NCBI RefSeq assembly: GCF_000744225.1
Contig: NZ_JQLN01000003.1
Coordinates: forward strand, 248,001 to 312,000
Length of the DNA stretch: 64,000 nt
Origin: Kitasatospora mediocidica KCTC 9733
GTDB taxonomy: Bacteria; Actinomycetota; Actinomycetes; Streptomycetales; Streptomycetaceae
Direction of reading: 5' to 3'
Each line of letters starts with the position of its first letter. Position 1 is the first letter of the stretch. Shown here piece by piece: positions 1 to 8,252 of this stretch. The position numbers and the translations under genes are program-made. Under the pieces are notes generated by a model. It ran no database searches and was not told the DNA's origin. It saw only the letters and a program-made list of their open reading frames with translations.

Positions 1-93
1 GGCGAGCTCCAGGGTGTGCAGGGCCTCCGAGAGCCGGGTACCGGGCAACTGCGCTGTGGGCAGGCCGGAACCGGCAGGGGAGAGGTCCGCCAT
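1..93 (-). CDS. Partial CDS, N-terminus of an unidentified protein
   Basis: The first 31 codons of a leftward gene that runs off the left edge of the window. It opens with ATG (MADLSPAGSG...). An AGGAG ribosome-binding site lies about 8 bases upstream, which is the main reason for accepting it. Too little protein is present to identify a family; the end looks like the start of an amphipathic helix. It is divergent from the acidic protein gene starting at 438, so the two share an upstream region of about 340 bp. Confidence 0.5.
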   Translation of the reverse strand, partial: MADLSPAGSGLPTAQLPGTRLSEALHTLELA

Positions 94-437
94 GGCAGGG
101 GTCTCCTGTGGCCGGGCACCGCCTCGGGCCGATGGGTACCGATGGGGTCCATCGACGTGCCCGTCCGGTGGCGCAGGGGTGGTGGCCGTGGTGCGGGGGA
201 GTCCGAGGTGGGGCGGGTGTGCTGAGTGGGTGGGCGAGAGTGCCCGGATCGGTTCCGCACGGTGTGGTGCACGGAGCCGAGAGGAAGGATACGTGGTGGT
301 GTGCACACGGCGCGCACGAGTGGCGCGCGCCCCCGGCAGGATGGGCGCCGTCGGGCCTGTGGCCGATACGCTGATCGCAGTGCAGACCGCTCTGATCACG
401 CTCCGCTCGCTCAGTTTCGCTAGGAGATCGCGCCACG
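94..437. other. Divergent intergenic region, 344 bp
   Basis: This stretch separates the leftward partial gene from the rightward gene at 438 and should hold both promoters. The only clear element is the AGGAG ribosome-binding site at 422-426 for the rightward gene. I see no convincing coding frame, hairpin or repeat; the small open frames crossing it have no good start signals and look like chance frames in GC-rich DNA. Confidence 0.5.
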
Positions 438-2063
438 ATGGCCGGACGACGCCGCAAGAACACTGACAACCCGTCGGCGACCGGACCGGGGGCGCTGCCG
501 GCCGAGAGTCTGCTGCCGGCGGACTTCGACCTGGCCGACCTCTACGGGGCGCACGGCTCGGACGACGACGAGGACCAGGAGGACGCCGCCGTCCTGGTCC
601 CCCCGGTCCGCCTGCTGCCGGAGACCGAACTCGCCGCCGCCGCCCTCGCCGTCCCGCTGGTCCAGCGCGCCGTCCGGCTGGCCCGCTGGAGCGCCCCGCA
701 GCGTCCGGTGGACGAGCTCGGCGACCTGCTGGACGCCGACCGTGAGGAGGCCGCCCGCCACCTGGGGCTGGCCCCGGCCGAGGGCGAGGTCGCCGAGGAG
801 GACGTCCTGGAGGCGATGCGCGCCTGGTCGCTCGCCAGCGACCTGGAGCTGGTGCTCCTGGCCACCGGCGACGACGGCCACCGGGTCGCCGCGCCCAGCG
901 ACGAGCTGGCGCCGATCGAGGCCGGCGACCCCGAGGCCGTCCTGGAGCTGTGGCTGACCGCCGCCGACGTGGTCGCCGAGCTGGCCGTCGAGATCGAGCC
1001 GCTGGACGCCGAGCCGGACGCCGGCGAGGACGCCGACGAGGCGCGGGCGGAGGAGCTGCTGGCCCAGTACGAGGAGGTCCAGGAGGAGGCGGCCGAGCTG
1101 CTGGACGAGGCCCTCCAGGTGCTTTACGAGGCCACCGCCTTTGCCGAGCCCGGACAGGAGACCATGCCGCTGGGCGTGCTGGCCGCGCTGCTGGTGGTGC
1201 CGGACGGCGAGGAGCCGGACGAGGACATGCTCGGCGACATCACCGACGTGATGGTCGCGCTGGACCCGATGCTCGCCGACCTCGCCGAGATCGGCCTGCT
1301 CGACTACCAGCCGATCGACCCGGAGCTCTTCGACGAGGACGAGGACGGCGAGGGCGCCGAGCTGCCCGACCCGTCCGCGCCGCTGGACGACGAGGAGGCG
1401 GCCCGCTTCGGCCTCGTCCGGCTGACCCCGCTCGGCCAGTACGGGATCCGCCAGTGGCTGCTGGAGGAGGGCTACGACGCGCCGCTGGTGGGCGACCTCG
1501 CCCAGGGCGACGCGGAGGCGCTGCTGCAGGGCATCGCCGAGGCCGCCAACGTGCTGCCCGAGCAGGAGATCCGGGTCTGGCTGGACGGGCGCGAGCCGCT
1601 GGCCGCCGCCCGGGAGCTGCTGGACGCGGCCCGCGGCCGCGACCGGATCGCACCGCTGCGCCGGATGCTCTGCCAGCTGGCGCTGACCGAGCTGGGCAGC
1701 CCGGCCGAGCCCGCCGTCCGCGAGGTCCTGGAGGACCCGGAGCTCGGCGGCGGGGCCAGGGCCTGGCTGGTGGGGCAGGGTCACACGGACGTCGTGGCGC
1801 CCGAGCGGCAGATGGTGCTGTGGACCATGGTCGACACCTTCGCCGCCCAGCTGCTGGACGGTGAGGGTGACGCCGAGCTGCTGCGCGAGCTGATCGGCGG
1901 GCTGCCGGTGACGGACAACCCGGCGAGCTTCTTCGGAGAGCTCTGGCGGGTGGACCACCCCTACACCGCGGACGTCCTGGAGGCGGTCGGTGAGTTGCAC
2001 CTGGACCGCCAGGTGGCCAAGGAGGCCCGCAAGGCCGCTTTCAAGGCGCGCTCGAAGAAGTAG
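438..2063 (+). CDS. Hypothetical acidic protein, 541 aa
   Basis: The start ATG at 438 has an AGGAG site 11 bases upstream. The protein is unusually acidic, with Asp/Glu runs near residues 35-45 (SDDDEDQED) and near residue 295 (FDEDEDGEG), and is rich in Leu and Ala; it ends in a short basic tail (KARSKK). There is no signal peptide or membrane segment, so it should be cytosolic and largely alpha-helical. I do not recognise a catalytic motif or a characterised family. Third-position GC preference and composition match the neighbouring genes, which supports it as a real gene rather than a shadow frame. Function unknown. Confidence 0.85.
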   Translation: MAGRRRKNTDNPSATGPGALPAESLLPADFDLADLYGAHGSDDDEDQEDAAVLVPPVRLLPETELAAAALAVPLVQRAVRLARWSAPQRPVDELGDLLDADREEAARHLGLAPAEGEVAEEDVLEAMRAWSLASDLELVLLATGDDGHRVAAPSDELAPIEAGDPEAVLELWLTAADVVAELAVEIEPLDAEPDAGEDADEARAEELLAQYEEVQEEAAELLDEALQVLYEATAFAEPGQETMPLGVLAALLVVPDGEEPDEDMLGDITDVMVALDPMLADLAEIGLLDYQPIDPELFDEDEDGEGAELPDPSAPLDDEEAARFGLVRLTPLGQYGIRQWLLEEGYDAPLVGDLAQGDAEALLQGIAEAANVLPEQEIRVWLDGREPLAAARELLDAARGRDRIAPLRRMLCQLALTELGSPAEPAVREVLEDPELGGGARAWLVGQGHTDVVAPERQMVLWTMVDTFAAQLLDGEGDAELLRELIGGLPVTDNPASFFGELWRVDHPYTADVLEAVGELHLDRQVAKEARKAAFKARSKK

Positions 2064-2070
2064 CCGGCGC

Positions 2071-2112
2071 GAGTGCGTCGGAAGGAGTGCGTCGGAAGGA
2101 GTGCGTCGGCGA
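2071..2112. repeat. Three tandem copies of a 14-bp unit
   Basis: The unit GAGTGCGTCGGAAG occurs at 2071-2084 and 2085-2098, with a diverged third copy at 2099-2112. It fills the gap between the acidic protein gene and the convergent SRPBCC gene and may add junction structure, but it has no dyad and no known role. Confidence 0.8.
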
Positions 2113-2116
2113 GTGG

Positions 2117-2578
2117 TCAGCGCCCGGTGTGCGGCGGGTCGGCGAGGTGGCGGCGCAGGCCGCGCTCACCGGCCCGCATCATCAGGGCGTGGTTGGCGAG
2201 GAAGAGCGGCCGGGCCGGCAGCGCCAGGCGGCGCATCAGCGGCTTGCCCGGCCGGACGTCCTCCTCGAAGAGCGCCAGGCTGCCCGTCCCGTGCGCGCCG
2301 ACCGTCCAGCGGGACCAGCCCGCCAGGTCGCCGGTGAGTTCGGCCTCCAGGACGCCCGCGGCCTCGTCCTGGCGCAGTTCGCGGGCGGTCATCAGCAAGG
2401 TGTAGGGCAGGACCGAGCGGATCCGCAGCTCCCCGCTGGTGTCGTCCAGCGCGCGGACCCCGCGCACCTGGGGCCACCACTGCGGGTACCGCTCGACGTC
2501 CCGCAGGAGCCGGTAGACCGTGCGGGGCGGCGCGGCCAGCTGCCAGCGGCTGGTCAGGTGGTAGTGGTTGGGCTCCAT
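2117..2578 (-). CDS. SRPBCC (START/polyketide cyclase-like) family protein, 153 aa
   Basis: The N-terminal half (HLTSRWQLAAPPRTVYRLL, then DVERYPQWWPQV) has the usual layout of SRPBCC domains: a first strand, a helix beginning APPRTVYRLL, and the conserved W-W-P stretch before the second strand. The fold forms a deep hydrophobic pocket for lipids, polyketides or steroids; the ligand here cannot be told. Length is typical for a single domain and there is no signal peptide. It lies 43 bases upstream of, and co-oriented with, the VOC protein gene (2622-3065), so the two may share a transcript, although they are functionally unrelated as far as I can see. Confidence 0.8.
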   Translation of the reverse strand: MEPNHYHLTSRWQLAAPPRTVYRLLRDVERYPQWWPQVRGVRALDDTSGELRIRSVLPYTLLMTARELRQDEAAGVLEAELTGDLAGWSRWTVGAHGTGSLALFEEDVRPGKPLMRRLALPARPLFLANHALMMRAGERGLRRHLADPPHTGR

Positions 2579-2621
2579 CGGTCGACCACGCTCCTCGGGC
2601 CGGCGACGGAGTGACCCGCCG

Positions 2622-3065
2622 TCAGGGAAGGTCCAGCTGCCCGTCCTCGGTGAAGGGGAAGAACGGGTTGTGCGCCAGCTCCCAGAGGTGGCCGTCCGGG
2701 TCCTCGAAGTAGCCGCTGTAGCCGCCCCAGCTGGTCTCGGCCGGGGGCTTGACGACCGTCGCGCCGGCCTTCACGGCTGTCTCCAGGGCCGCGTCCACCA
2801 GCTCGCGGGACTCCAGGTTGACGGCCAGGGTGACACCGCGGAAGGACGGTTCGCCGGTCGGCGGGATGCCCGCGTCGGCGGCGAGGTCGTCGACGCCGAA
2901 CAGGCCGAGCACCGAGTCGGCCGTCCGGAACCAGACGATCTCGGGGCTGGAGGACTTCGAACGCGTCCAGCCGAGCGCGGTGTAGAAGTCGGCGCTGCGC
3001 GCCACGTCGGTCACTCCGAGGGTGACGATGCTGATCCGGGCGGGTACCCCGTGGTCTGTGCTCAT
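2622..3065 (-). CDS. VOC (glyoxalase/bleomycin resistance) superfamily protein, 147 aa
   Basis: I chose ATG at 3065 (MSTDHGVPARI) because the frame upstream of it is low-quality sequence. It is a single VOC domain made of two beta-alpha-beta-beta-beta modules: the first covers ISIVTLGVTDVARSADFYTAL, the second begins near FRGVTLAVNLES and ends with the family signature YFEDPDGHLWELAHNP. The Glu in HLWELAHN is the usual metal ligand of the second module. Many members are orphan lyases, dioxygenases or drug-binding proteins, and nothing nearby identifies the substrate. It is divergent from the gene at 3275. Confidence 0.85.
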   Translation of the reverse strand: MSTDHGVPARISIVTLGVTDVARSADFYTALGWTRSKSSSPEIVWFRTADSVLGLFGVDDLAADAGIPPTGEPSFRGVTLAVNLESRELVDAALETAVKAGATVVKPPAETSWGGYSGYFEDPDGHLWELAHNPFFPFTEDGQLDLP

Positions 3066-3274
3066 GGGTGCAGCGTAGGGAGTGGCGCCGACAACCATAG
3101 TGCGGCGGGCCCGTGTCGGGGTGCGGACCGACGATCTGCCATTCGTACGAGGGAAGCTGATGGCTCTGCAGGTCCGGCCCACGTATCGTGGGTGGGACGC
3201 GGTCCGGCGATCCGGGCGTCCCCGCACCGTCGGCCGCCGACCGACGACGGTGTGACCCGGGGGTGCGGCAGAGG

Positions 3275-4636
3275 ATGAGATTCAGCAGCGGAGGCTGGAC
3301 CGCGGAGCCCGAGGACTTCTTCGACGACCAGGAGGGCCGCTGTCGCCGGGTCCTGGACGAGGCCGACTTCCCGGTGTTCGGCGTGGACCGCTCCGGCAAC
3401 GGCGCGCGCGGTGCCGCGCCGACGCACGACCCCGGCCGGGTCGCTCCGGTGGACAGCGATGCGCTGAGCGCCTTCGAGACCCACAACGGTGAGCTCAGCT
3501 GGGTCGAACTCCGCTCCGGGGACTGGAGTTCGGTCGACGGCCCGTACGTCACCGTGCGGACCTACCGCCCCGGCGCCGAGCGCAGTCACCCGCTGCCCGA
3601 GCTGGAGGACGTGGTCGAGGACGAGCGCGACCGGATCTACGAGCAGATCGGCGTCGACGAGGGCGAGTGCCCCGGGCGGGTTCGCGCGCTGCGCGAGTGG
3701 ATCACCGTCGAGGGTGAGCCGACCGCCGTCCAGATCCACGAGGAGCGCCGGGCCGAGGCCGAGCCGGGCGAGGACCACAGTTCGGTCTGGGCGGGCCGGC
3801 TGCGGGTGCACGGCATCACCGTCACGGTCTGCGGGCGGGGTGTGCCGCCGGGCGGCGTCGAGCTGACCCGGGTCGACGACTTCGGCCGCTACGTCCTGGG
3901 CCGTACCGACCTGTTGCGCGCCCTCGCGCTGCGCCGGTCCGGCCGGGCGGCGCTGAGCGAGCAGGCCGGGCTGAACGCCACCGGCCTGGACGCGCACCGC
4001 GCGATCGTCGCCTACAGCGTGGAGCACGCCGTGGCCGTGCGGGCCCAGCTGCTGGCCCGGCGACCGGTCCGGCTGCCGCGCCGGCTGCGCGGGGAGGACC
4101 GCCTCCAGCGCTGGGAGAGCGCCGTCCGCCAGCAGATGCGGCTCGCCTCGGAGACCCGCGAGGAGGCGGACGCCGCGGTGACCGCGATGGTCAACCACCT
4201 GACCAGGCTGGCCGAGCGCACCGACTGGGCGGTCGGCACGCCCGACGGGGACGCGGCGGTGGAGGAGGTGGTCCGCTACACGGCCTTCGCCAGCCAGGTG
4301 CCGAGCCTGCCGGCGCAGCGGATCTGGGAGCATCTGTGGGCGGGCTGCGCGGTCGACTCCGAGCCGGCGGGTGGCGCGGGTGGTGCGGGTGGTGCGGGTG
4401 GTGCGGTTGGCGTGGGTGGCTCTGACGATTCGGCGGGTGCGGTCGATCCGCTGGATCCGCTGGATCCGCTTGCGTCGCTCGACCCGCTCGACCCGCTGGA
4501 TCCGCTCGCGGTGCTGACCGGGGACGACGAGCCGCTGGGCGGGCTGAACTGGGAGGTCGAGCAGGAGAAGCTGAGCCAGGCCGAGCAGGCCTGGCTCTGT
4601 GCCTGGGAGCAGTGGCGCCGGGAGCGCTCGCGCTGA
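3275..4636 (+). CDS. Hypothetical protein with Gly/Ala and Leu-Asp-Pro repeats, 453 aa
   Basis: Two in-frame starts are possible; I prefer ATG at 3275 (MRFSSGGW), although its ribosome-binding site is poor and the GTG/ATG further upstream cannot be excluded. The body is soluble, charged and mixed alpha/beta, with no signal peptide or membrane segment. Near residues 365-378 there is a Gly-Gly-Ala run and near residues 391-412 an LDP repeat (LDPLDPLDPLASLDPLDPL); both are encoded by 9-bp tandem repeats in the DNA, so the linker probably varies in length between strains. I do not recognise the family. It ends 22 bases from the convergent PucR gene. Confidence 0.75.
   Translation: MRFSSGGWTAEPEDFFDDQEGRCRRVLDEADFPVFGVDRSGNGARGAAPTHDPGRVAPVDSDALSAFETHNGELSWVELRSGDWSSVDGPYVTVRTYRPGAERSHPLPELEDVVEDERDRIYEQIGVDEGECPGRVRALREWITVEGEPTAVQIHEERRAEAEPGEDHSSVWAGRLRVHGITVTVCGRGVPPGGVELTRVDDFGRYVLGRTDLLRALALRRSGRAALSEQAGLNATGLDAHRAIVAYSVEHAVAVRAQLLARRPVRLPRRLRGEDRLQRWESAVRQQMRLASETREEADAAVTAMVNHLTRLAERTDWAVGTPDGDAAVEEVVRYTAFASQVPSLPAQRIWEHLWAGCAVDSEPAGGAGGAGGAGGAVGVGGSDDSAGAVDPLDPLDPLASLDPLDPLDPLAVLTGDDEPLGGLNWEVEQEKLSQAEQAWLCAWEQWRRERSR
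4367..4411 (+). repeat. 9-bp tandem array inside a gene (GCGGGTGGT)
   Basis: Five in-frame copies of GCGGGTGGT, the outer ones diverged, encode the Gly-Gly-Ala linker of the hypothetical protein. This is one of several 9-bp arrays in the window. Confidence 0.85.
4445..4516 (+). repeat. 9-bp tandem array inside a gene (GATCCGCTG)
   Basis: Eight consecutive 9-bp units, five matching GATCCGCTG with at most one difference and the others related (GACCCGCTC, GCGTCGCTC), encode the repeated Leu-Asp-Pro tract of the hypothetical protein. Nine bases keep the reading frame, so length change would be tolerated. Confidence 0.85.
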
Positions 4637-4658
4637 ACGACCGGTGGCCGTACAGGCC

Positions 4659-6263
4659 CTAGTTCTCCGGCTCGGGCGGCAGGCGCAGCTGGAGCATGGC
4701 CAGCAGCCGCTGGTGCGGCTGGGCGAGGTCGAGGCCGGTCAGCTGCTCGGCCCGGCGGACCCGGTAGCGCAGCGTGTTCGGGTGGATGTGCAGGGCCTGC
4801 GCGGCCACCCGGACCTCGCCCAGCGCGTCCAGCCAGGCCAGCACCGATTCGGCCAGCTGGGTGCCGTGCCGCAGGTCGTACGCCGCGAGTGCGGCCAACC
4901 GCGGGTCGCGCAGCGCCGGGCGTTCCTGGAGCAGCGCCAGCACCTCGCTGAGCAGCACTTCCGCCTGCACGTCGATCAGGGCGGCCACCTCCGGCACCAC
5001 CCCGCCGCGGCCCATCGCGTCCAGGATCCGGTCCGCCTGCGCGCGCGAGCCCGGGACGGCGGCCAGGCCGGGGACGGTGCTGCCGATCGCGGCCCGCAGC
5101 ACCACGCCCAGGTGGTCGCGGGCGGCGTCCACCACCTCCTGCGCCCAGTCCCGGACGGTGGCCGTCGGCAGGCCGGGCGGCAGCTCGGGCAGCAGCACGT
5201 AGATCCGCGCGTCGACCGGGGCGAGCAGCGCGCCGCGGTGCCGGGCGGCGGTGTGCACCGAGATCAGGCCGCTCACCTCGGCCCGCGTGACGTCCGAGCC
5301 CTGCGCCGCGTACGCCAGCACGGTGGCCGGCCGGTGCGGGTCCAGGCCCAGGTGGGTGGCGAGCGACTGCGGGCCGGTGCTGCCCTCCAGCAGGCCGGTG
5401 AGCAGCGTCCGGGTGAGCCGGACGTCCGCCGACAGCTCCCGCCGCCGGCGTACCAGCTGACCGGCCGCCACCCGGGCCGCGCCGACCAGTGCCTGTTCGG
5501 CGAGCGGGGCGAGCGGCTGGGCGCCCTCCTGGACCCAGATCGTCCCCAGCGGCTGCGCACCGGCCCGGATCCCGATCGCCAGCCGCCGGCGCAGCCCCAG
5601 TTCGGGGTGCGGCTCGACCGCGATCACGCTGTCCGAGGTGCGCAGATGCTGGAAGATGCCCCACTCGCGGAGCTTGGAGAGGTACGGCTCGGGCCCCTGC
5701 CAGCCGAGGATGGAGAGCCGGCGCAGGTCGTCCACCTCGTCGCTGTCCGAGGAGCGCGAGTAGGCCAGCACCCGGCTGGAGGTGTCCTCGATGGAGACGA
5801 TCCCGCCGGTCAGCACGGCGGTGGTCTGGGCGAGGGAGAAGAGGTCGCCGACGTTGTGGTCTGCGGTGTCCGGTGCGTCCGGGCCGCCGATCACCGCGCG
5901 GGCCAGCGCGTCCAGATGCTCCCAGCGGGTCTCCCGGCGCACCGAGAGCAGCGCCACCCCGGCCTCGGTGGCCGCCTCGCGCAGCGCGTCGGCCTGGCCG
6001 GGGCCGTCCAGCTTGACGGCGACGGCGGCGGCCCGGGCCCGTCCGGCGGCGCGCAGCGCGGGCAGTGCCGCCCGGCCGCGCGCGCCGATGGCGAGCACCA
6101 GCTCGCCGGGGGCGGCGGTGGCCGGGTCCTCCGGGTCGAGGATCGCGACGTCGCGGACCAGGACGTCCAGCCCGGCGGGCGCGGCCTGCAGTTCGACCAG
6201 CGGCTCGCCGAGCGACATGAGCAGCTGCCGCAGCGGGATGCCTGCGGGGGACGGCTCGGACAC
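4659..6263 (-). CDS. PucR-family transcriptional regulator of proline catabolism, 534 aa
   Basis: The N-terminal half has the purine-catabolism-regulator-like domain (about residues 10-130; VRDVAILDPEDP is typical). The C-terminal half ends in the PucR helix-turn-helix: about residues 485-525 contain AQALHIHPNTLRYRVRRAEQ, the family's recognition helix. The gene is divergent from the P5C dehydrogenase gene at 6454, with proline dehydrogenase beyond it. This is the arrangement known in Streptomyces, where a PucR protein activates the proline utilisation genes in response to proline. A dyad at 6351-6372 in the shared promoter region is a candidate operator. Regulatory target is inferred from family and position. 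Confidence 0.9.
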   Translation of the reverse strand: MSEPSPAGIPLRQLLMSLGEPLVELQAAPAGLDVLVRDVAILDPEDPATAAPGELVLAIGARGRAALPALRAAGRARAAAVAVKLDGPGQADALREAATEAGVALLSVRRETRWEHLDALARAVIGGPDAPDTADHNVGDLFSLAQTTAVLTGGIVSIEDTSSRVLAYSRSSDSDEVDDLRRLSILGWQGPEPYLSKLREWGIFQHLRTSDSVIAVEPHPELGLRRRLAIGIRAGAQPLGTIWVQEGAQPLAPLAEQALVGAARVAAGQLVRRRRELSADVRLTRTLLTGLLEGSTGPQSLATHLGLDPHRPATVLAYAAQGSDVTRAEVSGLISVHTAARHRGALLAPVDARIYVLLPELPPGLPTATVRDWAQEVVDAARDHLGVVLRAAIGSTVPGLAAVPGSRAQADRILDAMGRGGVVPEVAALIDVQAEVLLSEVLALLQERPALRDPRLAALAAYDLRHGTQLAESVLAWLDALGEVRVAAQALHIHPNTLRYRVRRAEQLTGLDLAQPHQRLLAMLQLRLPPEPEN

Positions 6264-6350
6264 CTGGTGAACCTGTTCGCTGAGGGCCTGTTCGTACGCT
6301 CGGACAACGCCGTTGGGATGACTTTAGCCGCCTGGCCAACCAAGTGGACC

Positions 6351-6372
6351 GGTCACGCGGCATAACGTGACC
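6351..6372. promoter_or_regulatory. Perfect dyad between PucR regulator and P5C dehydrogenase genes
   Basis: GGTCACG at 6351-6357 and CGTGACC at 6366-6372 form a perfect 7-bp inverted repeat around an AT-containing 8-base spacer (CGGCATAA). It lies in the 190-bp divergent region, about 80 bases before the P5C dehydrogenase start. This is the best candidate binding site for the adjacent PucR regulator; the assignment is inferred from position. Confidence 0.5.
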
Positions 6373-6453
6373 CTGCGGACGGCCTGCGACCCAGGTCGCC
6401 CTACGCCCAGTCGCGACTGGATACCCCCACGACTCGAAGGAGAGCGCGCGCTC

Positions 6454-8082
6454 ATGGATGCTGTGACCCAGGTCCCCGCGCCGGTGAACGAGCCGGTCCA
6501 CAGCTACGCACCCGGCAGCCCGGAACGGGCCCGCCTGGAGGCGAAGCTGAAGGAGCTGGGGGGCCAGGAGCCCGTCCAGCTGACCATGACGATCAACGGT
6601 GAGCGGCGCATGGGCGCGGGCGCCGAGATCCATGTCGTCCAGCCGCACAACCACGCGGCTCGGCTCGGTACCCTGCGCAACGCCACCCAGGCCGACGCGC
6701 AGGACGCCATCGACACTGCCCTGGCCGCCGCTCCGGCCTGGCAGGCACTCTCCTTCGACTCGCGCGCCGCGATCTTCCTCAAGGCCGCCGACCTGCTGGC
6801 CGGCCCCTGGCGCGAGACGCTGGCCGCCGCCACCATGCTCGGCCAGTCGAAGACCGCGCAGCAGGCCGAGATCGACTCCTCCTGCGAGCTGATCGACTTC
6901 CTGCGCTTCAACGTGCACTTCGCCCGGCAGATCATCGCCGAGCAGCCGATCTCCTCCGACGGCGTGTGGAACCGCAGCGACCACCGCCCGCTGGAGGGCT
7001 TCGTCTACGCGATCACGCCGTTCAACTTCACCGCCATCGCGGGCAACCTGCCGACCGCCCCCGCCCTGATGGGCAACGTGGTGCTCTGGAAGCCGTCCCC
7101 CACCCAGCAGTTCTCCGCGCACCTGCTGATGGAGCTGCTGGAGGAGGCGGGCCTGCCCAAGGGCGTCATCAACATGGTGACCGGCGACGGCCTGGCCGTC
7201 TCCGAGGTCGCGCTCAAGCACCCCGCGCTGGCCGGCATCCACTTCACCGGCTCCACCCCGACCTTCCAGCACCTGTGGCGTGAGGTCGGCAACAACATCG
7301 CCGGCTACCGCAGCTACCCGCGGATCGTCGGCGAGACCGGCGGCAAGGACTTCCTGGTCGCGCACCCGTCCGCCGACCCGGCCGTGCTGAAGACCGCGAT
7401 GACCCGCGGCGCCTTCGAGTTCCAGGGCCAGAAGTGTTCGGCGCTGTCGCGGGCTTACGTCCCGGCGTCGATCTGGGCCGGCCTGAAGGACGAGTTCCAG
7501 GCCGAGGTCGAGGGCCTGACCATGGGCGACGTCACCGACCTGGCGAACTTCATGAGCGCCGTGATCGACGACCGCTCGTTCGCCAAGAACAAGGCCGCCA
7601 TCGACCGTGCCCAGGCCGACCCGTCGGTCGAGGTGCTGGCCGGCGGCACGTACGACGACTCGGTGGGCTACTTCGTCCGTCCGACCGTGCTGGTCTGCTC
7701 GGACCCGGCGTCCGAGTACTTCCGCGACGAGTACTTCGGCCCGATCCTCGCCGTCTACGTCTACGAGGACGAGAAGTACGACGAGATGCTCGCCCAGATG
7801 GAGTCGGTCTCCTCCTACGGCCTGACCGGCGCGATCATCTCCCAGGACCGCGCGGCCGCCCAGGACGCCATGCACAAGCTGCGCTTCGCGGCCGGCAACT
7901 TCTACATCAACGACAAGCCCACGGGTGCGGTCGTCGGCCAGCAGCCGTTCGGCGGCGGGCGGGCCTCGGGGACCAACGACAAGGCCGGCGCCAAGCAGAA
8001 CCTGGCGCGCTGGACGTCGACCCGGTCGGTCAAGGAGACGTTCGTCCCGCCGACCGACTACCGCTACCCGCACATGGGCTGA
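6454..8082 (+). CDS. pruA: L-glutamate gamma-semialdehyde (1-pyrroline-5-carboxylate) dehydrogenase, 542 aa
   Basis: Oxidises glutamate semialdehyde to glutamate with NAD+, the second step of proline degradation. ATG at 6454 has a GAAGGAGA ribosome-binding site about 11 bases upstream, and the frame before it is non-coding. It has the full aldehyde dehydrogenase fold: the general-base Glu lies at about residue 294 in VGETGGKDF and the catalytic Cys at about residue 328 in FQGQKCSALSRAY, both in the form typical of the PruA/RocA group; KPTGAVVGQQPFGGGRASGT near the C-terminus is also diagnostic. Length fits the monofunctional actinobacterial enzyme. It is followed after 170 bp by proline dehydrogenase, and both are probably activated by the divergent PucR protein. 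Confidence 0.95.
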   Translation: MDAVTQVPAPVNEPVHSYAPGSPERARLEAKLKELGGQEPVQLTMTINGERRMGAGAEIHVVQPHNHAARLGTLRNATQADAQDAIDTALAAAPAWQALSFDSRAAIFLKAADLLAGPWRETLAAATMLGQSKTAQQAEIDSSCELIDFLRFNVHFARQIIAEQPISSDGVWNRSDHRPLEGFVYAITPFNFTAIAGNLPTAPALMGNVVLWKPSPTQQFSAHLLMELLEEAGLPKGVINMVTGDGLAVSEVALKHPALAGIHFTGSTPTFQHLWREVGNNIAGYRSYPRIVGETGGKDFLVAHPSADPAVLKTAMTRGAFEFQGQKCSALSRAYVPASIWAGLKDEFQAEVEGLTMGDVTDLANFMSAVIDDRSFAKNKAAIDRAQADPSVEVLAGGTYDDSVGYFVRPTVLVCSDPASEYFRDEYFGPILAVYVYEDEKYDEMLAQMESVSSYGLTGAIISQDRAAAQDAMHKLRFAAGNFYINDKPTGAVVGQQPFGGGRASGTNDKAGAKQNLARWTSTRSVKETFVPPTDYRYPHMG

Positions 8083-8090
8083 CCTTCTCC

Positions 8091-8144
8091 GTCAGCTCCG
8101 TCAGCTCGGTCAGCTCCATCTGATCCATCTGATTCATCTGATCC
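8091..8144. repeat. Two adjacent 9-bp arrays, three copies each
   Basis: GTCAGCTCC is repeated three times at 8091-8117 (one copy with a single change), directly followed by three copies of ATCTGATCC at 8118-8144. The arrays sit between the stop of the P5C dehydrogenase gene and the proline dehydrogenase gene, so they would lie in the transcript if the two genes are co-transcribed. Confidence 0.9.
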
Positions 8145-8252
8145 ATCGTCCGGTCGGCACTGGCCGGGCACTCCCCGGGGTGGGTGGCCTCCCTCAGCCA
8201 CCCGCCCCCACCTCTTCCCCCCACACTTCACGTTCCTTTGCCAGGAGTACCG

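Noticed and set aside
4276..8073. Very long leftward open frame of more than 1200 codons
   Set aside because: It covers the antisense of two clear genes and part of a third; Arg/Gly/Ala-rich composition and lack of domains mark it as a GC-rich shadow frame.
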